This document shows positions 44,987 through 52,192 of a stretch of DNA of 64,000 nucleotides, one piece after another. The notes under the pieces were generated by a model. It was not told where the DNA came from and did not search any database. It saw only the letters and a list, made by a program, of their open reading frames with translations. Source of the stretch: an uncultured Spirochaetia bacterium. Its GTDB lineage: Bacteria; Spirochaetota; Spirochaetia; SZUA-6; Bin103. The stretch lies in contig CATQHW010000003.1 of NCBI GenBank assembly GCA_958296075.1, positions 62,001-126,000 on the forward strand. Direction: 5' to 3'. The position numbers and the translations under genes are program-made. The first letter of the stretch is position 1; each line of letters starts with the position of its first letter.

Positions 44987-45110
44987 GGGGTGCGACCCCA
45001 TTTGTGCACGAGTGGGGATGCAGCGGGCATCCGGCCCGCGCTGCTGCGATAGCAGCGGCTCCATGAGCGAGTTGCACATTTTGGGGTCGCACCCCGACGG
45101 CGGCGCTTTG
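44987..45110. repeat. Hairpin-rich inverted repeat, right copy
   Basis: Inverted counterpart of 42980-43106. The core runs 44987-45096, bounded by GGGGTGCGACCCCA and its complement TGGGGTCGCACCCC, here a perfect 14-base terminal pair. Similarity continues outward to 45110. No transposase is encoded in or near either copy, and no target-site duplication is obvious. Confidence 0.8.
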
Positions 45111-45200
45111 CGTCAGGCGGCGTACATGGCCCGATCGGCTTCAACGCTCAGCCGTCCCGTCGCGCGCGTCGGCCAAGAGAACGGTGGTTGCGGATCCGGT

Positions 45201-45933
45201 TCAGGTGGCCCACTCACGAACGCGCTGCCGCATCTGCTCCCGGCTGATACTCAGGATTTCGGCACCGCGCCCAAGGGAGATACGCCCGTGCTGCAGCGCC
45301 CTTCGCACGAGCTTCGACAGTCGGGCTTCCACGAAGTCGTGCCGGGAGAGGCACTCCGGCTCGCCGGAGCGGCCCCAGTGCCAGGCGAACTCGCTCTGTC
45401 CCAGAGCGGCCGGCTCGTCGGCGTTGCGCAGCGTGCTTCCGAAGTGCCGGCGATGTTGGACCTGGAACGCTCCCCAGACATCGCGCGTTCCTCGCCCGGA
45501 CTCGACCAACCGGTAGAGCACGGTCTTGTAACTCACGGCCCGTGCGAAGGCGACGGCGTCAAGGGCCGGGCCGTTTCTCGACCGTGAACGGTTGAGCGGC
45601 GCCGAGATCGGCCTCCAGCGCGCAGTAGGCGTCGAGCCACGTCGCAACCTGGGCCAGGATCTGCTCACGAGCGTGGACGCGCATCCGGGCGCGGAAGCGC
45701 ACGCTCTCCGGACGACGCACCGGGGTGACCAACTCGCTGACAGGCATCCGGAGCGCCTTGGCCAGCGCGTCCAGCGTCCGCGCCTGCGGGACCATCTCCC
45801 CGCGCTCGACCTTACCCACGGCAATCCGTGACAGCCCGGCCCTCCCGGCGAGCTCCGCCTGAGTGAGCTCTCGGTCCAGCCGCAGCCTGGCGACATTGGC
45901 CGCAATGCAGCTCTCAGCCACGCACACCCCCAC
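45201..45933 (-). pseudogene. XRE-ImmA/IrrE family gene with the peptidase domain deleted
   Basis: The first part (45933 to 45559) is an XRE helix-turn-helix: RLDRELTQAELAGRAGLSRI then AVGKVERGEMVPQARTL. It stops after PFTVEKRPGP. One frame over, the sequence continues with AVSYKTVLYRLVESGR, DVWGAFQVQHRRHFG, LSRHDFVEARLSKLVRRAL and GRISLGRGAEILSISREQM, the C-terminal region of ImmA/IrrE-type proteins. The HExxH zinc-peptidase domain that should lie between is entirely missing. A deletion with a frame change has left two flanks. The HTH part (124 residues) could still be made as a small repressor. Confidence 0.7.
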
Positions 45934-45948
45934 TCGATGCCATCCTAC

Positions 45949-45962
45949 CTTCGGCGCCGAAG
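45949..45962. repeat. 14-bp palindrome CTTCGGCGCCGAAG, copy B
   Basis: Lies 16 bases upstream of the leftward XRE gene start, the position of an operator. Followed by AGACGGCCGGTGTCCACCTC, similar to copy A. Confidence 0.65.
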
Positions 45963-46011
45963 GAGCAGACGGCCGGTGTCCACCTCGACTACCGACAGAA
46001 CGACCTCATCA

Positions 46012-46587
46012 TTACCGGTTTCGGAATGTATGGCGCAGATCGTCCACGAAGCTACGCAGCGAAGCGTCCGCCGAAGCAGCCCGATCGATGTCCATATTGC
46101 GAATGATGTCCTCAGCGTATTCGATTCCGCCCAGTAAGGGAGTGCGTCCGGCGGCGTGGATGGCCGCGATCAACAGAGCCTTATACCGATTACGGTCGCA
46201 CTTCCGGTCCGGCGCCTTGCAGCCGTGACCGAACACGGCCTTGAACGCAGCGCCGTCCAGGAGCAACCAGCGCTCGACATGCGGGTCCGGAACCGCGAGC
46301 ACGATCGGTGCGGGAGCGTCTCCGGGTGTGACTCCCCGAACTCGCTTGCGAAATCCCTGACAGTTGGCGTCGGTAGCAACGACGATCATATCCGGCGGAT
46401 GGCCGCCCTGGACCTTCAAGTCGCGCACGTATCGGGCAAGTTGCTGCGCGACTCTACCATGGCCGCCGGTCGCACTGCGCCATTGCAGGCGTACGACGAT
46501 GCCTCTCTCCTCGGCGATCCGCCGTACCAGGGCACCGACTACGACTCGGTGCGCGTGATCTTCGACGAACAGAGCGATGTCATTCAT
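46012..46587 (-). CDS. TOPRIM/DUF4276-like effector partner of the AAA ATPase
   Basis: Start at ATG 46587 (MNDIALFVEDHAH), which overlaps the ATPase stop by 8 bases. TOPRIM-like features: an N-terminal acidic FVED (Glu9, Asp10), IVVATDANCQGFRKR (Asp73), and PDPHVERWLLLDG (about 100-112), a layout seen in OLD and DUF4276 nucleases. 191 residues. With the ATPase it forms a two-gene set like PARIS (AriA/AriB) or other OLD-type systems, but neither protein is close enough for me to assign it to one. Inferred role: nuclease released or guided by the ATPase. Confidence 0.68.
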   Translation of the reverse strand: MNDIALFVEDHAHRVVVGALVRRIAEERGIVVRLQWRSATGGHGRVAQQLARYVRDLKVQGGHPPDMIVVATDANCQGFRKRVRGVTPGDAPAPIVLAVPDPHVERWLLLDGAAFKAVFGHGCKAPDRKCDRNRYKALLIAAIHAAGRTPLLGGIEYAEDIIRNMDIDRAASADASLRSFVDDLRHTFRNR

Positions 46588-47908
46588 CAAAGTCCCCTCT
46601 GAGAATCCGCTCAGAGATGGACGTTGGTTCGTCATCGTCAGCGAGGGCTTGCCGTATTCCGCCGGTTTTGCCCAGCCGTCCCCACTCCGCGACCGGCCCC
46701 CAGTCGGATAGCGGGTCGATGCGGGTCTGACCGTTCCAGCGACGGACCACGAAAAGCGAGTCGTCCGGCAGCGCGTCGGGCAGCAGCGGCGAATGAGTAG
46801 TGACGATGTACTGGGTCTGCCCCAGGCTCCGCCGCGTCCGCAGCAGCTCGGCGATCAACTCGATGCGGCGCGGGTGCACGCCGTTCTCCGGCTCCTCGAA
46901 TCCGACCAGCGCGGGCGCTTCCACGCTTGCCAGCGCCAGCAGCCCGATCATCCGCAACGTGCCCTCCGACAGTACGCTCGCCGGCATGGCGACGCCGCCT
47001 TCGACGATACGGAGCTCGACCTCGCCGAGATCGGTCACGTCGACCTCGATCCCGTCGATATTGGGCAACAGGCTGTGCAGCGCCCTCTGCGCGGCCTGGA
47101 ATTGCTCCGGGGCGACCGCCTTGAGCGTGTTGAGAAATGCGGCCAGATCCTCGCCCATCAACCCGATATGACGCACGTCCTTGACCGGATTCGCAGCGCG
47201 CATCCGTTCGCGCGGCTCGAAATAGAAGAACAGCCAGCGCTCCAGCTCGTAGCGCGCGGCGATCAGATGGGGGTAGTGCGGCGGGTAATGCGGCAGAGAG
47301 AGAATGGTGTGATCGAGATAGAGATCGTAGTACGTCGGATGCGCCTGTCCTTCATGGCGCAGATGAAGACGTTGGTCGCCGTGACGTTCGATGAACGGCT
47401 TGCGCTTGCCGGTCGGTTCGCCGCGGCTGTTGAGCGCGGCAAGATACTCGTCGGCGACGCGCAGGATACCGGTCCGCGGCAGCATCTCCACCTCCACGCG
47501 GTAGCGGAGATTCCTCTCACGGACGCCGGCGACCCGCTTGGTCGTCTCTTTGGAACCGTCATCTTGCGGGCGGCGCCGCATCTCGCGTATCTGCCGGTCG
47601 ACGGCCTCCGCGACCGCGTCGGAAATCTGCAGGTCCGCTTCGATCGAAAACGTCAACCGATCCCGGTCGAGCAACCCCGCGATGCCTTGCTTGCCGATAT
47701 GGAACGACTCCAGGGGCTTGCCGCGGTACGGAGAATCGAACGCCTGCTTGAGGGTCCGGCCGGTCCCGAGTCCAGCCAGTAGTTGCAGTGCATCGAGAAA
47801 GTTGCTCTTGCCCGAAGCGTTGGCGCCGATCAGCAGCGTGAGCGGCTCAAGGGACAGTTCGACGTCGACCAGGGACTTGTAGCCCCTGACGTGCACGCGC
47901 TTCAACAT
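46580..47908 (-). CDS. AAA family ATPase (RecF/OLD-like, AAA_21 type)
   Basis: ABC/SMC-like ATPase of 442 residues. N terminus KRVHVRGYKSLVDVELSLEP; Walker A LIGANASGKSNFLDAL (about residues 26-41); signature-like VLSEGTLRMIGLLALASVEA; Walker B VGFEEPENGVHPRRIELI; D-loop/switch VTTHSPLLPDAL. The middle is a long variable insertion. Coupled to the TOPRIM-like gene downstream. Upstream lie the three coiled-coil nuclease genes on the same strand, so all five could be one transcript. Confidence 0.88.
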   Translation of the reverse strand: MLKRVHVRGYKSLVDVELSLEPLTLLIGANASGKSNFLDALQLLAGLGTGRTLKQAFDSPYRGKPLESFHIGKQGIAGLLDRDRLTFSIEADLQISDAVAEAVDRQIREMRRRPQDDGSKETTKRVAGVRERNLRYRVEVEMLPRTGILRVADEYLAALNSRGEPTGKRKPFIERHGDQRLHLRHEGQAHPTYYDLYLDHTILSLPHYPPHYPHLIAARYELERWLFFYFEPRERMRAANPVKDVRHIGLMGEDLAAFLNTLKAVAPEQFQAAQRALHSLLPNIDGIEVDVTDLGEVELRIVEGGVAMPASVLSEGTLRMIGLLALASVEAPALVGFEEPENGVHPRRIELIAELLRTRRSLGQTQYIVTTHSPLLPDALPDDSLFVVRRWNGQTRIDPLSDWGPVAEWGRLGKTGGIRQALADDDEPTSISERILRGDFDE

Positions 47909-47996
47909 ATGTGCCGGTTCGCCTCCTCGCGACCATCTCCCACTCGCGGCATGCGCGGGCGCATCTGCTCCCGGCTGGGACCGAGGATCGCTCCCG

Positions 47997-48641
47997 TCAA
48001 CCCGCCTGTTCGCGGCTCTGGCGCTCCTGCACCGGCTTCAGGTTGAGCACCTGCATCGCTTCGTCCCCCATCGCCACCGCGTACACCCCGTTCCGCGTCA
48101 GATACCGCACCACACTCTCGGTCAGACTCAGCGATGAGAACACCGCCACGACCGGCAGATCCCGGTACTCGGGAAAGTAAAGCGCGAACTCGTCGCGTTC
48201 GAGGAAGCCCACGAACGCCCGCGCGTCCTCGCTTCGCGCGGTCGTCTTGGTCTCGTTGAGCAGCACCGCGCCGGTGCCGACGTACAGCGCATCGAACTCC
48301 CGCCGGTAGTGGCGGTCGTCGCTGCGCACGACGGAGATACGCGGGCAGAACAGCAACTCGTCGCCACAGCCAAGTTCCTCGCGCGCCATGCGCCGGATGC
48401 TCGGAGCGATGATGTCCTCCACGACCGTACCCATCCGGTTGGCCAACTCACCCCAGCGCCGGTTCCACTCCTTCCGGTCTTTCTCCCGTGCCCTGGCAGC
48501 TTCCGCCCGGTCCCGGGCCGCCTCCTCCTTCATCTCCTTCAGGATCGCCGTGGTCTGCTCCATGAACCGATCGAACAGAATCTCCAGACGATCGGTCCTC
48601 CTCTCCACGTCAGCCGTCCGTTCTTCGAGCAAAGCACTCAT
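47997..48641 (-). CDS. Coiled-coil PD-(D/E)xK nuclease-like protein, copy c (1 unit)
   Basis: 214 residues. N terminus MSALLEERTADVERRTDRLE, coiled coil to residue 43, then a single 11-residue unit DRAEAARAREK (48480-48512), then a C-terminal domain of 160 residues: WNRRWGELANRMGTVVEDI, RREFDALYVGTGAVLLNETK. The D...ExK pattern (FDALYV...NETK) is that of a PD-(D/E)xK nuclease, as in DUF3782-type proteins. The C-terminal domain is almost identical in DNA and protein to copies a and b. An upstream ATG at 48686 is possible but outside the conserved start. Confidence 0.8.
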   Translation of the reverse strand: MSALLEERTADVERRTDRLEILFDRFMEQTTAILKEMKEEAARDRAEAARAREKDRKEWNRRWGELANRMGTVVEDIIAPSIRRMAREELGCGDELLFCPRISVVRSDDRHYRREFDALYVGTGAVLLNETKTTARSEDARAFVGFLERDEFALYFPEYRDLPVVAVFSSLSLTESVVRYLTRNGVYAVAMGDEAMQVLNLKPVQERQSREQAG

Positions 48642-48682
48642 CGTCCCCTGGCGTGCTTCAGGCGGAACTCTCGGCCCAACCG

Positions 48683-49495
48683 TCAACCCGTCTGTTCGCG
48701 GCTCTGGCGCCGCTCCTGCACCGGCTTCAGGTTGAGCACCTGCATCGCTTCGTCCCCCATCGCCACCGCGTACACCCCGTTCCGCGTCAGATACCGCACC
48801 ACGCTCTCGGTCAGACTCAGCGATGAGAACACCGCCACGATCGGCAGGTCCCGGTACTCGGGAAAGTAGAGCGCGAACTCGTCGCGTTCGAGGAAGCCCA
48901 CGAACGCCCGCGCGTCCTCGCTTCGCGCGGTCGTCTTGGTCTCGTTGAGCAGCACCGCGCCGGTGCCGACGTACAACGCATCGAACTCCCGCCGGTAGTG
49001 GCGGTCGTCGCTGCGCACGACGGAGATACGCGGGCAGAACAGCAACTCGTCGCCACAGCCAAGTTCCTCGCGCGCCATGCGCCGGATGCTCGGAGCGATG
49101 ATGTCCTCCACGACCGTACCCATCCGGTTGGCCAACTCACCCCAGCGCCGGTTCCACTCCTTCCGGTCTTTCTTGCGTGCCTCGTCGGCTTCCTTCCGGT
49201 CTTTCTTGCGTGCCTCGTCGGCTTCCGCCCGGTTCTCCTCCCGTGCCCTGGCGGCTTCCGCCCGGTCTTTCTCGCGTGCCCTGGCAGCTTCCGCCCGGTC
49301 TTCCGCCCGTGCCCTGGCGGCTTCCGCCCGGTCTTCCGCCCGTGCCCTGGCGGCTTCCGCCCGGTCCCGGGCTGCCTCCTCCTTCATCTCCTTCAGGATC
49401 GCCGTGGTCTGCTCCATGAACCGATCGAACAGAATCTCCAGACGATCGGTCCTCCTCTCCACGTCAGCCGTCCGTTCTTCGAGTAACACACTCAT
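48683..49495 (-). CDS. Coiled-coil PD-(D/E)xK nuclease-like protein, copy b (6 units)
   Basis: 270 residues; same N terminus (MSVLLEERTADVERR) and same C-terminal nuclease-like domain as copies a and c. It carries six 11-residue units (residues 44-109), with sequence DRAEAARARAE twice, DRAEAARAREK, DRAEAARAREE, NRAEADEARKK and DRKEADEARKK. The difference in length from copy a is exactly 33 residues, three units. An 11-residue period gives a straight, slightly right-handed coiled coil, so the units set rod length. Its stop is 41 bases before the start of copy c. Confidence 0.82.
   Translation of the reverse strand: MSVLLEERTADVERRTDRLEILFDRFMEQTTAILKEMKEEAARDRAEAARARAEDRAEAARARAEDRAEAARAREKDRAEAARAREENRAEADEARKKDRKEADEARKKDRKEWNRRWGELANRMGTVVEDIIAPSIRRMAREELGCGDELLFCPRISVVRSDDRHYRREFDALYVGTGAVLLNETKTTARSEDARAFVGFLERDEFALYFPEYRDLPIVAVFSSLSLTESVVRYLTRNGVYAVAMGDEAMQVLNLKPVQERRQSREQTG
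49169..49366. repeat. Tandem 33-bp repeats inside copy b
   Basis: Six units of 33 bases, built around CTTCCGCCCGGTC and GCCCGTGCCCTGGCGG on the + strand. Copy a has three units (50314-50412) and copy c one (48480-48512). Units are similar enough for slippage or unequal crossing-over, always in frame. Confidence 0.85.
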
Positions 49496-49827
49496 CGTCC
49501 CATGGTCCCCTGGCGTGCTTCAGGCGGAACTCTCAGCCCAACCAGCCCTTGCACTGTAAACAGGATAGATTCAGGCCCGGCGGCTCGGCAAGCCGTCCGC
49601 CGCCGGGCCGGTGCTCTGTCGTGCCTGCACTTGACGCGTCCTGCCGCCGCCCAACTTCGGCGCCGAAGGAGCCGGGCCGGACGGACAGGAGCACCACCTC
49701 TGCTACCGAATACGCGGTTGTCCGGGGTCGTATTTCACGAGGATCCCGTTGCGCCGCTCGCCGCCGCCGACTGGCCGAACGCGTAGTCCTGCTGCTCGGT
49801 CCCGGCTGGGACCGAGGATCGCTCCCG
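49496..49827. other. Spacer between nuclease copies a and b
   Basis: 332 bases. The left part (49496 to about 49610) repeats the sequence upstream of copy a (50542-50655), so the duplicated unit includes the 5' flank. Palindrome copy C is at 49655-49668. The right end (from about 49799, GGCTGGGACCGAGGATCGCT) repeats the sequence downstream of copy c (from about 47976). No separate gene seen. Confidence 0.6.
49655..49668. repeat. 14-bp palindrome CTTCGGCGCCGAAG, copy C
   Basis: Lies 160 bases upstream of copy b's start. Followed by GAGCCGGGCCGGACGG and a looser version of the CCACCTC...CTACCGA flank seen in copy B. Confidence 0.65.
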
Positions 49828-50541
49828 TCAACTCGCCTGTTCGCGGCTCTGGCGCCGCTCCTGCACCGGCTTCAGGTTGAGCACCTGCATCGCTTCGTCC
49901 CCCATCGCCACCGCGTACACCCCGTTCCGCGTCAGATACCGCACCACGCTCTCGGTCAGACTCAGCGATGAGAACACCGCCACGATCGGCAGATCCCGGT
50001 ACTCGGGAAAGTAGAGCGCGAACTCGTCGCGTTCGAGGAAGCCCACGAACGCCCGTGCGTCCTCGCTTCGCGCGGTCGTCTTGGTCTCGTTGAGCAGCAC
50101 CGCGCCGGTGCCGACGTACAACGCATCGAACTCCCGCCGGTAGTGGCGGTCGTCGCTGCGCACGACGGAGATCCGCGGGCAGAACAGCGACTCGTCGCCA
50201 CAGCCAAGTTCCTCGCGCGCCATGCGCCGGATGCTCGGAGCGATGACGTCCTCCACGACCGTACCCATCCGGTTGGCCAACTCACCCCAGCGCCGGTTCC
50301 ACTCCTTCCGGTCTTTCTTGCGTGCCTCGGCGGCTTCCGCCCGGTTCTCCTCCCGTGCCCTGGCGGCTTCCGCCCGGTCTTTCTCGCGCGCCCTGGCAGC
50401 TTCCGCCCGGTCCCGGGCTGCCTCCTCCTTCATCTCCTTCAGGATCGCCGTGGTCTGCTCCATGAACCGATCGAACAGAATCTCCAGACGATCGGTCCTC
50501 CTCTCCAGGTCAGCCGTCCGTTCTTCGAGTAACACACTCAT
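49828..50541 (-). CDS. Coiled-coil PD-(D/E)xK nuclease-like protein, copy a (3 units)
   Basis: 237 residues. Same architecture: MSVLLEERTADLERRTDRLE, coiled coil, three 11-residue units (DRAEAARAREK, DRAEAARAREE, NRAEAAEARKK; residues 44-76) and the shared C-terminal domain with FDALYVGTGAVLLNETK. The C-terminal domain differs from copy b by only a few residues (for example GDESLF against GDELLF). First of the three in the direction of transcription. Function unknown; the nuclease-like site suggests DNA cleavage. Confidence 0.8.
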   Translation of the reverse strand: MSVLLEERTADLERRTDRLEILFDRFMEQTTAILKEMKEEAARDRAEAARAREKDRAEAARAREENRAEAAEARKKDRKEWNRRWGELANRMGTVVEDVIAPSIRRMAREELGCGDESLFCPRISVVRSDDRHYRREFDALYVGTGAVLLNETKTTARSEDARAFVGFLERDEFALYFPEYRDLPIVAVFSSLSLTESVVRYLTRNGVYAVAMGDEAMQVLNLKPVQERRQSREQAS

Positions 50542-50664
50542 CGTCCCAGGGTCCCTTGGCGTGCTTCAGGCGGAACTCTCAGCCCCAACCAGCCCTTGCA
50601 CCGTAACAGGATAGATGCAGGCCCGGCGGCTCGGCAAGCCGTCCGCCGCCGGCGGGTGCTGCCG

Positions 50665-51066
50665 TCAGTCGCGGATCGCTTCGGCTATGGGCGTCGCCAG
50701 TACGTGGAACACTGGAAGCGTGCCCAACAGACCGCCCGCGCCGATCGCCGCGGCCACGCCGACGGCGACCGCAGCCGGCGCAACCACAGGCTCGAACAGG
50801 TCGTCTGCGGCAAAGTCCGCGCTGAAGATCGGCGTCACCAGATCGGTGAGCGGCGCTGACAGGAACAAACTGAACACGACGCCGAGCATCGACGCCGCCA
50901 CCATGATGATGAGTGACCGCACCAGGAACTCGCGGGCGCTGGTCAGCGTGATGGCGGTCACCGTTGCCCCAACCGTAAGCGCTACACCGGCCGTGATCAG
51001 CAGCGTCTCGACCGGACGGCGGAGCAACGCCCGAACGCTCAGGTGCAGATCTTCACGATAGACCAT
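50665..51066 (-). pseudogene. FtsX/MacB-type ABC permease with internal deletion
   Basis: 133 residues. The N-terminal part (LHLSVRALLRRPVETLLITA, GVALTVGATVTAITLTSA) is the start of an FtsX-type permease; the rest (VRSLIIMVAASMLGVVFSLF and LLGTLPVFHVLATPIAEAIR) looks like the last membrane segments, ending as such permeases do. The large periplasmic domain and middle segments, normally 200 residues or more, are missing. No ATPase partner is nearby. The ATG at 51066 overlaps the end of the methyltransferase gene by 14 bases. Probably a decayed gene. Confidence 0.55.
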
Positions 51067-51763
51067 GGCGAACGTGCCCCGGCGCGGAGCGCAGGCGCAG
51101 CATCCGGTCGCCGCCGCGCTGAAACTCGTACGGAACCGGTTCGACGGTCGCATCGACTCCATCCGGCCGTAGCGCCTCCACCACGGCAGAGACGTGCGGG
51201 GATGGCGCACCGCCGATCTGCAGCAGGGGAAAGACGCGGACTTCGGCCGCCACGCGCAGCATCTCCCGCAGGGCATCGAGGTGGAAGGCCAAGTCCAACT
51301 GCTCGCTGTACAGGAACAGGAAGTGCGAGCAGAGCGCCAGATCGAAGGAGCGGTCGGCGAACGGCAGCGCCGGCAGCGCGGCCTCGACGTAGCGCCGCTC
51401 CGCCGTGCCTGCCGGATAATCGCGGAGAAACCGGCGCATCGCCGCCATGCGCCGCCGGCCCAGCTCCTCGATCGACGGCACGTGCGTCCAGACGAAGTCG
51501 CGCGGATTGCGGCGCACCTCGGCCATCACCACCTCGAACGTCTCGCGCACCCTGCGCTCGATCGCCGCTCCGGGAACGGCATAGAGCGGATCGATCGAAA
51601 CCACCTCCCCGCCCAGCGCCGTCAGCTCCGCGTTGAAGCTGGCCGGCCCGTCGCCGCAGCCCAGGGTGCGCCGGCGCAGGTCGGCCGCCGACAGGTCGAA
51701 CATCGCCCGATACTCGGCCAACGTCCGCCCCCACGGCACCACCCGGTCGATCGAGAACGGCAC
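51053..51763 (-). CDS. SAM-dependent methyltransferase-like protein
   Basis: 236 residues. Class I methyltransferase features: TLGCGDGPASFNAELTALGG (glycine-rich motif I), VVSIDPLYAV (motif II acidic residue), and LPALPFADRSFDLALCSHFL (motif IV), followed by LREMLRVAAEVRVFPLLQIG. Similar proteins are annotated only as class I methyltransferases and the substrate is unknown. Ends inside the permease remnant and begins 12 bases after the PIN gene stop. Confidence 0.8.
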   Translation of the reverse strand: MPFSIDRVVPWGRTLAEYRAMFDLSAADLRRRTLGCGDGPASFNAELTALGGEVVSIDPLYAVPGAAIERRVRETFEVVMAEVRRNPRDFVWTHVPSIEELGRRRMAAMRRFLRDYPAGTAERRYVEAALPALPFADRSFDLALCSHFLFLYSEQLDLAFHLDALREMLRVAAEVRVFPLLQIGGAPSPHVSAVVEALRPDGVDATVEPVPYEFQRGGDRMLRLRSAPGHVRHGLS

Positions 51764-51775
51764 CGCGGCCTGACG

Positions 51776-52192
51776 TCATTCTGGCCTAGTGCGATCGAAT
51801 CGGATCACACTCAGCCCCGGTATTCGCTGAAAGTGTTCATCGCTGGTGAGTATCGGCTCCCCCGAGCAGAGGCAGTGCGTTCCGATGAGAATATCCATGG
51901 TCGGAATCATCTTGCCGCCAGCTCGCAAAGCAAACTCGATCTCACTATAGTGGAACGGAAAGTCCTCTCCCGGAAACGCAAGCTCAATGAATTGGGCGAG
52001 CCGGGCTATCCGCTCCGTTTCCCGCCGCGGGCTGCGAGCTCGACGAGCGCCAGCTTCCAACTCGCAGCGGACAAAGACCGACATGCGCAGCCTGACAGCG
52101 CCATGCGCACGCAAGGCCTGTACCGCCGCTCCGTCTTTCCCATGACGTCGCTCATTCATCAAATCTATGACAAACGTTGTGTCTACGAACAG
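51776..52192 (-). CDS. PIN-domain (VapC-type) ribonuclease, start unresolved
   Basis: The four acidic PIN positions are visible: VDTTFVIDL (start), RCELEAG, MIPTMDILIG and LTSDEHFQRI. The first of them lies upstream of the only ATG in frame (52162), so the protein must begin earlier, but no ATG, GTG or TTG is available; CTG 52192 is the nearest candidate. This region overlaps the end of the helicase gene, whose TAG is at 52183-52185. Re-initiation or a fused antitoxin-like C terminus on the helicase could explain it. No separate antitoxin gene is seen. Confidence 0.68.
   Translation of the reverse strand: MFVDTTFVIDLMNERRHGKDGAAVQALRAHGAVRLRMSVFVRCELEAGARRARSPRRETERIARLAQFIELAFPGEDFPFHYSEIEFALRAGGKMIPTMDILIGTHCLCSGEPILTSDEHFQRIPGLSVIRFDRTRPE

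Noticed and set aside
42980-45110. CRISPR array or integron attC pair
   Set aside because: Only two copies, inverted, 1.9 kb apart, with no spacers and no R-box core sites.
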